From contig NZ_MNBW01000012.1 in NCBI RefSeq assembly GCF_001879715.1, forward strand, positions 82,795 through 146,794: a DNA stretch of 64,000 nt, in the 5' to 3' direction. The DNA comes from Nioella nitratireducens (GTDB lineage Bacteria; Pseudomonadota; Alphaproteobacteria; Rhodobacterales; Rhodobacteraceae). Of the stretch, positions 25,545 to 34,615 are shown piece after piece. Made by a program: the position numbers and the translations under genes. Under the pieces are notes generated by a model. It did no database searches, was not told the origin of the DNA, and worked only from the letters and a program-made list of their open reading frames with translations. Position 1 is the first letter of the stretch, and each line of letters begins with the position of its first letter.

Positions 25545-26018
25545 TCAGTCGTCGGACTGGCGGAAATTGCGGTGACAACCGCCGCAGGCCCCACCAAGCG
25601 GGCGAATGGCGCCCTGAACCGCGTCCAGACCCGTCCCCGCGACCTCGGCCATGCCAGCGGCGGCGGTGCGCAGATCGCCCCAGGCTTGGTCGAAGCCGTC
25701 GGGATCGTCCCAGACGGCGGGCAGGGCGGCAGTGGCGTCGCCCAGATCGAAATTGTCCGACCCCGCGGGCCACGCAATCTGATGGCCGACCGAGGCGGCA
25801 GCGAAAATGTTGTCGGCGGCGGCCTGCGCCAGGTCGGCATCATAGCCGGTATTTCCGCGCGCCATGTTGCCGAGAATGCCGACATTCAGCGCCATGATGT
25901 CCATCTGGCCCTGCCGGGCCGCGATCTGAGCGGAATAATCCATTTGCGCCATGGCGGCGGCGCCAAAAGCGAGGGTGAAAATCGAGCTTGCGAGGATCGT
26001 CTTTTTGAAAACGGGCAT
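25545..26018 (-). CDS. Cytochrome c-prime/c556-type protein (class II)
   Basis: 157 aa. A signal peptide (ASSIFTLAFGAAAMAQ) precedes a four-helix sequence, and a single CGGCH lies 12 residues from the C-terminus, the class II cytochrome c position. These proteins bind NO or carry electrons in the periplasm. Two adjacent ATGs (26021 and 26018) exist; the second gives the better distance from AGAGAGG. It forms a likely two-gene unit with the di-haem cytochrome. A GTCAC-A-GTGAC dyad (26044-26054) lies about 25 bp upstream. Confidence 0.87.
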   Translation of the reverse strand: MPVFKKTILASSIFTLAFGAAAMAQMDYSAQIAARQGQMDIMALNVGILGNMARGNTGYDADLAQAAADNIFAAASVGHQIAWPAGSDNFDLGDATAALPAVWDDPDGFDQAWGDLRTAAAGMAEVAGTGLDAVQGAIRPLGGACGGCHRNFRQSDD

Positions 26019-26160
26019 CATGGCCTCTCTGTCAGAGTTACGGTCACAGTGACAAGTTTCCGCAGGAATCGGGGCGTCTGGCAAGGGCCTAGGCGGCGCT
26101 CACAAAAAGGTGACCCGCACAGGCAATGTGCGCAAATGCTGGCAAACCGTCTTGCGGCGG

Positions 26161-26343
26161 TCAGAACCGGCGCATCCCGCGCCCGATCGGCTCGACCGTC
26201 AGCCAGTCGGGCCAACCCCAGATCCGCTCGATCCCGAACAGCACGAGGCAGACCGCGATGACCCCGAGCACCAGCAAGACCCGGCTCATCGGGGGCGGGT
26301 TCTGCGCCCATCGGCGCATCCGGATGAGCCAGAACAGGTTCAT
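26161..26343 (-). CDS. Small single-span membrane protein, conserved beside hpt
   Basis: 60 aa. One hydrophobic helix ([23 protein letters not shown]) is flanked by a basic N-terminus and a WPDWLTVEP block. Its ATG overlaps the hpt stop as ATGA, so translation is coupled. I recall near-identical small proteins next to hpt in other Rhodobacteraceae, but know no function. Confidence 0.7.
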   Translation of the reverse strand: MNLFWLIRMRRWAQNPPPMSRVLLVLGVIAVCLVLFGIERIWGWPDWLTVEPIGRGMRRF

Positions 26344-26894
26344 GCCGACGCGGCCTGGTCCACGAAGCGGACCTTGCCGATATGGGGCAGGTTGCGGTTG
26401 CGTTGGGCAAAGTCGATGCCGTATCCCACGACGAATTCATCGGGGATCTCGAAGCCCGTCCATGTGGCTTTGACGTCCACCTCCCGGCGGGCGGGCTTGT
26501 CGAGCAGGGCGATGGTTTCCAGCCGCCTGGGATGGCGCCCCTGCAACAGGTGCAGCACATGGTGCAGCGTGTGGCCAGTATCGACGATATCTTCGACCAC
26601 CAATACGTCGCGGCCCTCGACCTCGCCCCGGATATCCTTGAGAATGCGCACCTCGCGGCTGCTTTCCATACCGCTGCCATAGGACGAGGTTTCAAGGAAA
26701 TCGACCTCGACCGGCAGGTCCAGTTCGCGCACCAGATCGGCGATGAAGACAAAACTGCCGCGCAGAAGCCCAACGACCACCAGCTTGTCGGTGCCGGCAA
26801 AGGCTGTCTCGATCTCTCGGGCCAGTTCCTCGATCCGGGCGGCGATGGCCTTGGCCGAGATCATCTGGTCTACAACGTAAGGTTTCTGCGCCAT
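26340..26894 (-). CDS. hpt: Hypoxanthine phosphoribosyltransferase
   Basis: 184 aa. The PRPP-binding loop is [14 protein letters not shown]. The N-terminal block [19 protein letters not shown] and the base-proximal [20 protein letters not shown] complete the type I PRTase fold. The enzyme salvages hypoxanthine and guanine to IMP and GMP in the cytoplasm. It is divergent from the coq10/ratA gene and coupled to the small membrane protein downstream. Confidence 0.94.
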   Translation of the reverse strand: MAQKPYVVDQMISAKAIAARIEELAREIETAFAGTDKLVVVGLLRGSFVFIADLVRELDLPVEVDFLETSSYGSGMESSREVRILKDIRGEVEGRDVLVVEDIVDTGHTLHHVLHLLQGRHPRRLETIALLDKPARREVDVKATWTGFEIPDEFVVGYGIDFAQRNRNLPHIGKVRFVDQAASA

Positions 26895-26966
26895 TTCGAC
26901 CCTGTCCCTTGATTTCCCCTGTCACTTCTAGGACATGGAGGCGGTCCGAGGAAACCCGAAAGCGCG

Positions 26967-27410
26967 ATGCCCAAACACGCAGAGACACGATTGCTGCCAT
27001 TCACCGCAAGCCAGATGTATGCTCTGGTCGCGGACGTGGCCCGCTATCCAGAGTTCATTCCGTGGATCATGGCCGCGCGGGTGCGCTCGGTCACGGCCAA
27101 TGCCGCGGGCGAGGTGATGCTGGCCGACCTCGTGATCGGTTTCAAGATGTTCCGCGAACGTTTTGGCAGCCGCGTGGTGCTGCGCCCCGAGATGGGCGAG
27201 ATCGACACAGAATATATCGAGGGTCCGTTCAAGCACATGATTTCGCACTGGCGGTTCACCGACGCCGAGGGTGGCTGCGAAGTGGGGTTTGACGTGGATT
27301 TCGAGTTCAAGAACAAGCTGTTGCAGGGTGCGGCGGGGCTGTTCTTTCAAGAGGCGATGCAGCGGATCGTGCAAGCCTTCGAGACGCGCGCGCAAGAGTT
27401 GTACGGCTAG
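26967..27410 (+). CDS. Coq10/RatA-type START-domain protein
   Basis: 147 aa. The sequence FTASQMYALVADVARYPEFIPWIMAARV followed by VGFDVDFEFKNKLLQGAAG marks the polyketide-cyclase/START fold shared by Coq10 and RatA. In a respiring alphaproteobacterium a ubiquinone-binding role as in Coq10 is more likely than the ribosome-targeting toxin role reported for E. coli RatA. No cognate RatB-like gene is beside it. It ends before a bidirectional terminator. Confidence 0.85.
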   Translation: MPKHAETRLLPFTASQMYALVADVARYPEFIPWIMAARVRSVTANAAGEVMLADLVIGFKMFRERFGSRVVLRPEMGEIDTEYIEGPFKHMISHWRFTDAEGGCEVGFDVDFEFKNKLLQGAAGLFFQEAMQRIVQAFETRAQELYG

Positions 27411-27433
27411 GCCCGGCCCGGTGCCGCCAGCAG

Positions 27434-27455
27434 AAAGGGCCGCGAGCGGCCCTTT
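27434..27455. terminator. Bidirectional terminator between coq10-like gene and amtB
   Basis: AAAGGGCC, a 6-nt loop and GGCCCTTT form a perfect stem with A- and T-runs on each side, placed 24 bp after one stop and 37 bp before the other of two convergent genes. Confidence 0.85.
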
Positions 27456-27491
27456 CCGAAACGGGATTTCCCGACCGTGGCGACTGCAGCG

Positions 27492-28673
27492 TCAACTTGA
27501 CATGTCGTAGGCCCGTTCGCCGTGAACCGACAGGTCCAGACCGTTGGTTTCGGTCTCGACATCGACGCGCAACGGCGTGATGGCGCGCACGACAACGATC
27601 AACGCCACGGTCACGGCGGCGGTATAGACGCCCACGATGGCCAGCGACCCAAGCTGTGCGATCCATGACCCGGCCCCGAAGACCGCGATCATGATGGTGC
27701 CGAAGATGCCGCCGACGCCGTGGACCGCGAACACGTCCAGCGTGTCGTCGATCCTGGCCTTGTTGCGGATCATCGTCACCATTTCCTGGCACAGGATGCC
27801 CGCGATGGCGCCGATGATCAGCGCCGGGATCGGACCGACGAACCCCGAGGCGGGGGTGATCGAGGCCAGCCCGGCAATGGTGCCGGTTACTACGCCCACC
27901 ATCGACATGGTGCCGTGTTTGAGCTTTTCCCACAGCCCCCAGCTGAGCGAGGCGGTCGCAGCCGAAATATGCGTCACCACCAGTGCCATGGCAGCGCCGC
28001 CATCGGCGGCCAGCTGCGAACCGCCGTTGAAGCCGAACCAGCCCACCCACAGCATCGCCGCGCCGATCATGACGAAGCCGGGATTGTGCGGCGGGGTCGT
28101 CTGGTTCCGGCGCGGGCCGAGGAAAACCGCGATCAGCAGCGCGGCCAGACCCGCCGTTTCATGCACCACGATGCCACCGGCGAAATCGCGTACGCCGGTT
28201 TCGCCGAAAATGCCACCGTCCGACAAAAAGCCGCCGCCCCAGATCCAGTGCGTTACCGGCGCATAGCACAGCAGCATCCACAGCGAGGAGAAGATCAGAA
28301 CGAAGCCAAAGCCGACCCGTTCCACGTAAGCGCCGACGATCAGCGCAGGCGTGATGATGGCGAAGGTCATCTGGAAGGCGAAGAACAGCACCTCTGGCAA
28401 GGTGCCCGACAAGGTCTCGGCATCGACCCCGGCCAGGAAGGCGCGGCCAAGCCCGCCCCAGATCGGGCTGTCTGCCGGGCCGAAGGCGATGGAATAGCCC
28501 GCCGCCAGCCACAGGATGCTCATCAAACAGGCAATGGCGAAACAGTGCATGAACACCGAAAGCACGTTGCGCGCGCGCACCAGCCCCCCGTAAAACAGCG
28601 CCAACCCCGGCAATGTCATGAACAAAACCAACGCCGTGGCCACGATGATCCAGGCGGTATCCGCTGCGTTCAT
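27492..28673 (-). CDS. amtB: Ammonium transporter
   Basis: 393 aa with eleven predicted membrane helices. Family signatures include LPGLALFYGGLVRARNVL near the N-terminus, FAGGIVVHETAGLAALL with the twin-His pore residue, and GWFGFNGGSQL. It moves NH4+/NH3 across the inner membrane. Unlike most amtB genes it has no glnK upstream; the next gene on that side is pncC in the same orientation. The ntrBC genes 2.4 kb away would be the expected regulators, but I found no sigma-54 promoter in the 158-bp leader. Relative to the common coq10-cinA-pgpA-ispDF order, amtB looks inserted. Confidence 0.95.
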   Translation of the reverse strand: MNAADTAWIIVATALVLFMTLPGLALFYGGLVRARNVLSVFMHCFAIACLMSILWLAAGYSIAFGPADSPIWGGLGRAFLAGVDAETLSGTLPEVLFFAFQMTFAIITPALIVGAYVERVGFGFVLIFSSLWMLLCYAPVTHWIWGGGFLSDGGIFGETGVRDFAGGIVVHETAGLAALLIAVFLGPRRNQTTPPHNPGFVMIGAAMLWVGWFGFNGGSQLAADGGAAMALVVTHISAATASLSWGLWEKLKHGTMSMVGVVTGTIAGLASITPASGFVGPIPALIIGAIAGILCQEMVTMIRNKARIDDTLDVFAVHGVGGIFGTIMIAVFGAGSWIAQLGSLAIVGVYTAAVTVALIVVVRAITPLRVDVETETNGLDLSVHGERAYDMSS

Positions 28674-28831
28674 TCCCCGATCTCCTTCCCTTGTTTTCAG
28701 GCATTGCGCGCGAAAAACGAGCAGGGCGCGCGAAAAGAAAGGGCGAAGGCCAGAATTGTCGCCCGAAATCTGCGCAATTTCAGAAATGCCCTGTAAATAG
28801 GCATAAAGTGCGGGCTATGTGTCGAAATCGG

Positions 28832-29302
28832 TCAGTTTTGGGACGCGGCGGCCAGGACGAGGCCAAGCGCGTGCTCCACCGTCGCCTGCCGCACGTTGGC
28901 GCGGCCAATGGCGCCGAACTCGACCGTTTCAGTGGCGGTGCCCGCGTCCGTGGCAAGGCCAAAGCAGACCCGCCCTTCGGGCTTGTGACCGGATCCGCCG
29001 GGGCCCGCGATGCCGGTGACAGCGACCGCGACCTGCGCGTCGGACCGCGCCAGCGCGCCCTCTGCCATGTCGCGCGCGACCTGTTCCGACACCGCGCCAT
29101 GGGCGGCGAGGGTGGCCGCATTCACCCCCAGCATCGCCTCTTTCGCGGCGTTGGAATAGGTGGTGAAGCCCCGGTCGAACACGTCGGAACTGCCCGCCAC
29201 ATCGGTGATCGCCGCCGAGATCATGCCGCCGGTGCAGCTTTCCGCGGTGGCCATCAGCCAGCCGCGGGCGCGCAGGGCGTCGATGACGGCGGCGGCGTTC
29301 AC
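28832..29302 (-). CDS. pncC: CinA C-terminal-type nicotinamide-nucleotide amidohydrolase
   Basis: 156 aa, the short (COG1546) form without the N-terminal CinA domain. The signature is MATAESCTGGMISAAITDVAGSSDVF with the catalytic Ser, followed by VAVAVTGIAGPGGS. It converts NMN to nicotinic acid mononucleotide in pyridine-nucleotide recycling. It starts at a GTG whose last bases overlap the pgpA stop (GTGA). The pncC-pgpA-ispDF trio is a translationally coupled operon. Confidence 0.9.
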   Translation of the reverse strand: MNAAAVIDALRARGWLMATAESCTGGMISAAITDVAGSSDVFDRGFTTYSNAAKEAMLGVNAATLAAHGAVSEQVARDMAEGALARSDAQVAVAVTGIAGPGGSGHKPEGRVCFGLATDAGTATETVEFGAIGRANVRQATVEHALGLVLAAASQN

Positions 29303-29787
29303 ATCAGCACCAGATGCGAAAAGGCCGCGAAGACCACCACGACCAGCATGGTCAGCCCGCCCGCGACGGCATCGTCCAGCATCACCCCAAGCGCATCGCC
29401 GCGCCGGTCGGCAAGGCCCACGGGGCCGGGCTTCCAGATATCGAAGATGCGGAAGAAGACAAAGGCGGTCAGCACGCCGGGCCAAAGCGCAAAAAAGCTG
29501 GCCCCGGCCATGACGGCGCCATAAGAGACTGGCCAAAGCGCAAGGAACATGCCCAGAACCTCGTCGATCACGATTTCGGACGGGTCTTTGTTGTCGCTGT
29601 CCCGGATCAATTCGTGGGTGGTCCACCAGCCGACGATGGCCACAACGACGGTGCCAAGCAGCAACGCCGCGAAACCGCCCAACTGGTGCAGGGCAAAGGC
29701 CACGGGAATGGCGGCAAGGCTGCCCCATGTTCCGGGGGCGGGGCGCAACAGGCCAACGAAAGCGAAGGTCGCAACAAAACGGTTCAT
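29299..29787 (-). CDS. pgpA: Phosphatidylglycerophosphatase A
   Basis: 162 aa. The motif block [15 protein letters not shown], then [17 protein letters not shown] and the late [20 protein letters not shown] define PgpA. It dephosphorylates phosphatidylglycerophosphate at the inner membrane. The ATG overlaps the ispDF stop (ATGA) and the stop overlaps the pncC start. Confidence 0.93.
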   Translation of the reverse strand: MNRFVATFAFVGLLRPAPGTWGSLAAIPVAFALHQLGGFAALLLGTVVVAIVGWWTTHELIRDSDNKDPSEIVIDEVLGMFLALWPVSYGAVMAGASFFALWPGVLTAFVFFRIFDIWKPGPVGLADRRGDALGVMLDDAVAGGLTMLVVVVFAAFSHLVLM

Positions 29788-30956
29788 GTCTTTACCAAGG
29801 TTACGGTGGCCATGGCGGCGATGCCCTCTTCCCGGCCGGTAAAGCCGAGCCGTTCCGAGGTGGTCGCCTTGACGGACACGCGGGTGGGGTCGATGCGCAA
29901 TAGCCGGGCAAGTTCGGTGCGCATGGCGGGGGAATGGGGGCCGATCTTGGGCTGTTCGCAGATCAGCGTCAGGTCGGCATGGGTGATGGTAAACCCGTGG
30001 GCGTCGGCCAGATCGACCGCGTGGGTCAGGAAGACATGGCTTTCCGCGCCCTTCCATTGCGGATCGGAAGGCGGGAAATGCTGGCCGATATCGCCCTCGG
30101 CCAATGCGCCATAGATGGCGTCGGTCACGGTATGCAGGCCAACATCGGCGTCGGAATGGCCTTGCAACCCGCGCGAATGCGGGATCGCCACGCCACAGAG
30201 CATGACATGGTCGCCGGGGCCGAAGCGGTGCACGTCGACCCCGTTGCCGGTGCGGATGTCGATCACGGTTCGACCCTCCAGAATGCGGGCGGCGCGGGGG
30301 AAATCCTCGGGCCGGGTAAGTTTCAGGTTGTCCTCGTCGCCTTGGGTTATGGCAACCGATAGGCCCTGCGCCAATGCGACCTCGACGTCATCGGCCGCAC
30401 CGCCGGGATGGGCGGCATGGGCGGCGCGGATCGCCTGCACATGAAACCCCTGTGGAGTTTGCGCGCGAAACAGCCCGTCGCGCGGGCGGATCGACCCGAC
30501 CGTGTCGCCGCCGTGCCAGAGGGCATCGACCACGGCCACGCCGGGGGCGGCGCCCTGATGGGTCGCGAGCGCGGCAATCACGCCGTCGATCACTGCCGGG
30601 CTGACCAGCGGGCGCGCGGCGTCATGGATCAGCACAAGGTCGGCCCTCTCTGACACCACATCCAGCCCCGCCTTGACCGAGGCGTCACGGGTTGCGCCGC
30701 CAATCGCCTGTGTCACTGTCACGTCCAACGGCGCGAGTGCGTGCGCCAACAGGGCGGAATCATCGGCGTGGCGGACAATGACGACCTCTTGCACAGCCGG
30801 GTGAGCGGTGAGGGCGCGGATCGTGCGAGTCAGCACCATTTCGCCCAGAAGCCCCTGATATTGCTTGGGAAGCGCGCCGCCCATGCGGGTGCCGCGCCCC
30901 GCCGCGACGATCAGCGCGGCGGCCCGAGGCATTGGGGGCATTGGGGGCGTATCCAT
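29784..30956 (-). CDS. ispDF: Bifunctional IspD/IspF (MEP pathway)
   Basis: 390 aa. Residues about 8-225 are the IspD cytidylyltransferase ([21 protein letters not shown], later [11 protein letters not shown]). Residues about 235-388 are IspF ([45 protein letters not shown]) with the zinc-binding Asp/His set. Together they make CDP-ME and MEcPP in isoprenoid synthesis; the fusion is usual in alphaproteobacteria. The N-terminus has a short Met-Pro-Pro repeat from a 9-10 bp DNA duplication (about 30930-30948), so the start could be one of several ATGs (30959, 30956, or further in). Divergent from dusB. Confidence 0.94.
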   Translation of the reverse strand: MDTPPMPPMPRAAALIVAAGRGTRMGGALPKQYQGLLGEMVLTRTIRALTAHPAVQEVVIVRHADDSALLAHALAPLDVTVTQAIGGATRDASVKAGLDVVSERADLVLIHDAARPLVSPAVIDGVIAALATHQGAAPGVAVVDALWHGGDTVGSIRPRDGLFRAQTPQGFHVQAIRAAHAAHPGGAADDVEVALAQGLSVAITQGDEDNLKLTRPEDFPRAARILEGRTVIDIRTGNGVDVHRFGPGDHVMLCGVAIPHSRGLQGHSDADVGLHTVTDAIYGALAEGDIGQHFPPSDPQWKGAESHVFLTHAVDLADAHGFTITHADLTLICEQPKIGPHSPAMRTELARLLRIDPTRVSVKATTSERLGFTGREEGIAAMATVTLVKT

Positions 30957-31128
30957 CATGGCCGTCAGATAAGCGCAAAGCGCGCCTGGCACAATGTCGC
31001 TCAGTCTTCACGCTAGTGTGCATAAATTATAGGCAACTCGTTACGGAGGCCGATTTTCGAGAGGGTTGCTTTTGCACTCTGGCAGGAAAGCCCCTACATC
31101 GAAAGACAACTGCACAAGGATTAATCAC

Positions 31129-32112
31129 TTGTCCATTTCGCTGGCAGACACGACATTGGCCCCCGCGGTCTTCCTCGCCCCGCTCGCGGGAATCACCGAT
31201 TTGCCGTTTCGCACGCTCGTGTCCCGCTTCGGGGCCGGGTTGGTCGTGTCGGAAATGGTGGCCAGTCAGGAAATGGTGGAGGCCAAGGAAAGCGTGCGTG
31301 CGCGCGCCGAGCTTGGCTTTGGTCTGGACAACACCGCCGTGCAACTGGCCGGACGAGAGGCGTATTGGATGGCCGAGGCCGCTAAACTGGCCGAAGGGCA
31401 GGGCGCGCGGATCATCGACATCAACATGGGCTGCCCCGCGAAAAAGGTGGTCAGCGGCTATTCCGGTTCGGCGCTGATGAAAGATCTCGACCACGCGCTG
31501 ACCTTGATAGAGGCGGTGGTGGGCGCGGTCGATGTTCCCGTGACGCTGAAAACCCGGCTTGGCTGGGACGATGACCTGCTGAACGCGCCAGATCTGGCGC
31601 GCCGGGCGGAAGCTGCGGGGGTTCGGATGATCACCATCCACGGGCGCACGCGCTGCCAGTTCTACAAGGGCGCTGCCGATTGGGCGGCCATCCGGGCGGT
31701 CAAGGACGCCGTTTCGATCCCCGTCATTGCCAATGGCGATATCGTGGACAGCAATTCCGCCGACACGGCGCTGCGGCTGTCCGCGGCCGATGGCGTCATG
31801 GTGGGGCGGGGCGCGCAAGGCCGCCCGTGGCAATTGGCGTTGATCGCCCATGACCTGTTCGGCGCCGACGCGCCAGAGATTCCCCAAGGTGATGCGCGCG
31901 CCGACATGATCGCGGGCCATTACGAGGCGATGCTGTCCTTTTACGGGGCGAGCCTTGGCACCCGCGTCGCGCGCAAGCATCTGGGGTGGTACATGGACGA
32001 GGCGGGCACCGTGCCCCGCCTGCGGCGCGAGGTGCTGACGGCCTCGGACCCCGCCAAGGTGCTGTGCGCCATTCCGCATATCCTGACCGAGACCGAGGAG
32101 ATGGCCGCATGA
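31129..32112 (+). CDS. dusB: tRNA-dihydrouridine synthase B
   Basis: 327 aa from a TTG at 31129, chosen because AAGGA sits 8 nt upstream and family members begin just before [19 protein letters not shown]. An upstream TTG (31066) would add 21 unlikely residues. Motifs: [27 protein letters not shown] with the catalytic Cys, and [11 protein letters not shown]. The FMN enzyme reduces uridines in tRNA. In alphaproteobacteria this gene (formerly nifR3) heads the ntr operon, as here; its stop overlaps the ntrB start (ATGA). Confidence 0.93.
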   Translation: MSISLADTTLAPAVFLAPLAGITDLPFRTLVSRFGAGLVVSEMVASQEMVEAKESVRARAELGFGLDNTAVQLAGREAYWMAEAAKLAEGQGARIIDINMGCPAKKVVSGYSGSALMKDLDHALTLIEAVVGAVDVPVTLKTRLGWDDDLLNAPDLARRAEAAGVRMITIHGRTRCQFYKGAADWAAIRAVKDAVSIPVIANGDIVDSNSADTALRLSAADGVMVGRGAQGRPWQLALIAHDLFGADAPEIPQGDARADMIAGHYEAMLSFYGASLGTRVARKHLGWYMDEAGTVPRLRREVLTASDPAKVLCAIPHILTETEEMAA

Positions 32113-33164
32113 CCGAACTCACGGCGACCTTGTGGACCTCGCTGCCGATCCCGGCGGTGATCCTCGACCCCGAGGACCGGATTGCCGATGTGAACGCGGC
32201 CGCCGAACAGTTCCTGAATGCCTCGGCCAAGGGGCTGGCGGGGTATCCGGTCTGGGACAAGATCTTTGTCGATGCCCCGTTGGAAGAGGCCTTTGCCCGT
32301 GTGCGCTCCGGGCAGGCGCCGCTGTTCGTCAATGCGGTAGATGTCGGCACCGGCAGCCGTAAACCGCAAAGCTGTGACGTGCAGATAGCGCCGCTGGCTG
32401 ACCTTCCCGACCATGTGCTGGTGCTGATCGAAAGCCGCGCGCTGGCGGGCAAGCTGCATCTGGCGCTCAGCTCCAAATCCGCGGCGATTTCTGCGATCGG
32501 CATGGCCGAGATGCTGGCCCATGAAATCAAGAACCCGCTGGCGGGCATCACCGGCGCGGCCCAGCTGATTTCGCTGTCGGTTTCGGGCGAAGACCGGGAA
32601 TTGACCGACCTGATCGTGGCAGAAAGCAAACGCATCGTGAAGCTCCTCGATCAGGTGGAAGAGTTCGGAAACGTCCGCCCGCCCGCGCTGCAACCGGTAA
32701 ACATTCACGACATCCTCGACCGGGCCCGCAAATCCGCCGCCGTCGGCTTTGCCGCGCATATGCGGATCGAGGATGATTACGACCCGTCGCTGCCGCTGAC
32801 CTGCGCCGATCCCGACCAGTTGCAGCAGGTGTTCCTGAACCTTCTCAAGAACGCCGCCGAGGCGGGCCAGCAAGGCGGGACCATCCGCCTGCGCAGTTTT
32901 TACGAGCCGGGGCTGCGGGTGCGGCGCAACGATGGCACGCGGGGCGCGGTGCCGCTGCATGTCGAGATCATCGACGATGGCCCCGGCCTGCCGGCCGAGC
33001 TCGCCAACCATATCTTCGACCCGTTCGTGTCGGGCCGTGAAAACGGCACCGGGCTGGGGCTGGCACTCGTGTCCAAGATCATCGCCGACCACGACGGCTG
33101 GATCGCCGTCGATTCCGTGCCCGGACGCACGGTGTTTCGCATTTCTCTTCCGGTGGCCCCATGA
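32109..33164 (+). CDS. ntrB: Nitrogen-regulation sensor kinase NtrB
   Basis: 351 aa. An N-terminal PAS domain ([29 protein letters not shown]) precedes the dimerisation/phosphoacceptor helix [19 protein letters not shown] with the autophosphorylated His. The ATPase domain follows: NLLKNAAEA (N box), DDGPGLP (G1) and GTGLGLALV (G2). There are no membrane helices, so it is cytoplasmic. It phosphorylates or dephosphorylates NtrC under PII control. It is translationally coupled to dusB. Confidence 0.93.
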   Translation: MTELTATLWTSLPIPAVILDPEDRIADVNAAAEQFLNASAKGLAGYPVWDKIFVDAPLEEAFARVRSGQAPLFVNAVDVGTGSRKPQSCDVQIAPLADLPDHVLVLIESRALAGKLHLALSSKSAAISAIGMAEMLAHEIKNPLAGITGAAQLISLSVSGEDRELTDLIVAESKRIVKLLDQVEEFGNVRPPALQPVNIHDILDRARKSAAVGFAAHMRIEDDYDPSLPLTCADPDQLQQVFLNLLKNAAEAGQQGGTIRLRSFYEPGLRVRRNDGTRGAVPLHVEIIDDGPGLPAELANHIFDPFVSGRENGTGLGLALVSKIIADHDGWIAVDSVPGRTVFRISLPVAP

Positions 33165-33202
33165 GGGGCGGCCAACAGACTGACCGTTAAGGACCAAAGA
33201 TC

Positions 33203-34582
33203 ATGGATGGAACCGTTCTAGTCGCCGACGATGACCGCACGATCCGCACCGTTTTGACACAGGCGCTGACGCGGGCCGGATGCAAGGTGCATGCGACCTC
33301 GTCCCTCGTGACGCTGATGCGATGGGTCGACGAGGGCAAAGGCGATCTGGTGATCTCGGACGTGATGATGCCCGACGGAAACGGGCTGGACATGCTGCCC
33401 AAGATCGCCGACCGCCGCCCCGGCCTGCCGGTGATCGTGATCTCGGCGCAGAACACGATCATGACGGCGATTCAGGCGACCGAGGCGGATGCCTATGACT
33501 ACTTGCCCAAGCCTTTCGATCTGCCCGACCTGATGAAGCGGGCCAACCGCGCGCTGGACTTGAAGCGCCGGGCCCCGGCGACGCGCCCGCCCTCGACCGG
33601 GTCGGCGGGGGACGCGCCGCAGGATGACCTGCCGCTGGTGGGGCGGACGGCCACGATGCAGGCGCTCTACCGTCTGGTGGCGCGGGTGATGAACGCCGAT
33701 CTGCCGGTTCTGGTGACCGGCGAGAGCGGCACCGGCAAGAGCCTGATCGCGCGCGCCATCCACGACTTTTCCGACCGCCGGTCCTTGCCCTTCGTGGTGG
33801 TCACGGCCGCCGATCTGGAAAACGCCGATGGCGCGAGCCAGGTCTTGGCACGGGCGCGGGACGGCTCGATCCTGTTCGATGAAATCGGTGATTTCGACGA
33901 TGCCGCACAGGGCAAGATCGTGCGGATGCTGGACAGTCTGGGCGACGGCGCGCCGCGGATCATGGCCACCAGCCAAAAGGATCTGACCGAGCGGATGGAG
34001 GCCGGCGATTTCCGGCAAGACCTGTATTATCGCCTGTCCGGTGTCACCATCGCGGTGCCCGCCCTGCGTGAACGGGTCGATGACATTCCGCTGCTGGCCG
34101 ACCATTTCCTCGCCCGGTGCGAGCGTGACGGCATCCCGGTGCGCCGCTTTTCGCCCGGCGCGATGGAGATGATCCGCGCCTATAGCTGGCCGGGCAATGT
34201 CCGCCAGTTGGAAAACACCGTCCGCCGCCTGACCGTGACCGCCCAAGTGGACGTGATCGGCAAGCCCGAGGTCGAGGCGGTTCTGGGCAACCAGCCCGAG
34301 ATCGAGCCGCTTATCGGCTCTGGCGACGGCGAAAAGTTGTCTGCCTCGGTCGCCAAGCACCTGCGGCGCTATTTCGACCTGCACGGGGGCGTGTTGCCGC
34401 CGCCCGGGCTTTACACGCGTATCCTGCGCGAGGTCGAACTGCCGCTGATCGAAATCGCCCTGGATGCGACGGGCGGCAATCAGGCCAAATGCGCCGACCT
34501 TCTGGGGATCAACCGAAATACCCTGCGCAAGAAAATCACCGATCTTGATATTCGCGTGACACGTCGACGGAAGTTGATGTAA
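33203..34582 (+). CDS. ntrC: Response regulator NtrC lacking the GAFTGA loop
   Basis: 459 aa. The receiver domain has the phosphoacceptor Asp in [10 protein letters not shown]. The AAA+ domain has Walker A GESGTGKS and Walker [11 protein letters not shown]. The Fis-type helix-turn-helix near the C-terminus is [22 protein letters not shown]. Between the two Walker motifs the usual E-L-F-G-x-E-x-GAFTGA segment is gone: the chain runs [21 protein letters not shown] straight into Walker B. GAFTGA contacts sigma-54, so this protein should not activate sigma-54 promoters. That agrees with published work on R. capsulatus NtrC, which works with the housekeeping sigma factor. It starts 38 bp after ntrB. 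Confidence 0.93.
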   Translation: MDGTVLVADDDRTIRTVLTQALTRAGCKVHATSSLVTLMRWVDEGKGDLVISDVMMPDGNGLDMLPKIADRRPGLPVIVISAQNTIMTAIQATEADAYDYLPKPFDLPDLMKRANRALDLKRRAPATRPPSTGSAGDAPQDDLPLVGRTATMQALYRLVARVMNADLPVLVTGESGTGKSLIARAIHDFSDRRSLPFVVVTAADLENADGASQVLARARDGSILFDEIGDFDDAAQGKIVRMLDSLGDGAPRIMATSQKDLTERMEAGDFRQDLYYRLSGVTIAVPALRERVDDIPLLADHFLARCERDGIPVRRFSPGAMEMIRAYSWPGNVRQLENTVRRLTVTAQVDVIGKPEVEAVLGNQPEIEPLIGSGDGEKLSASVAKHLRRYFDLHGGVLPPPGLYTRILREVELPLIEIALDATGGNQAKCADLLGINRNTLRKKITDLDIRVTRRRKLM

Positions 34583-34615
34583 AACCGCAACAGTGGCGTT
34601 GCCTTCCGGTTACGG

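Noticed and set aside
26967..27410. RatA toxin of a toxin-antitoxin pair
   Set aside because: No RatB-like partner is adjacent and the fold is shared with Coq10, which fits this respiring lineage better.
28674..28831. Sigma-54 promoter before amtB
   Set aside because: A GGCAT...TTGC pair exists on the minus strand, but GG and GC are 13 bases apart instead of 10.
31066..31128. Upstream TTG start for dusB
   Set aside because: The added residues are not family-like, and AAGGA is correctly spaced only from the TTG at 31129.
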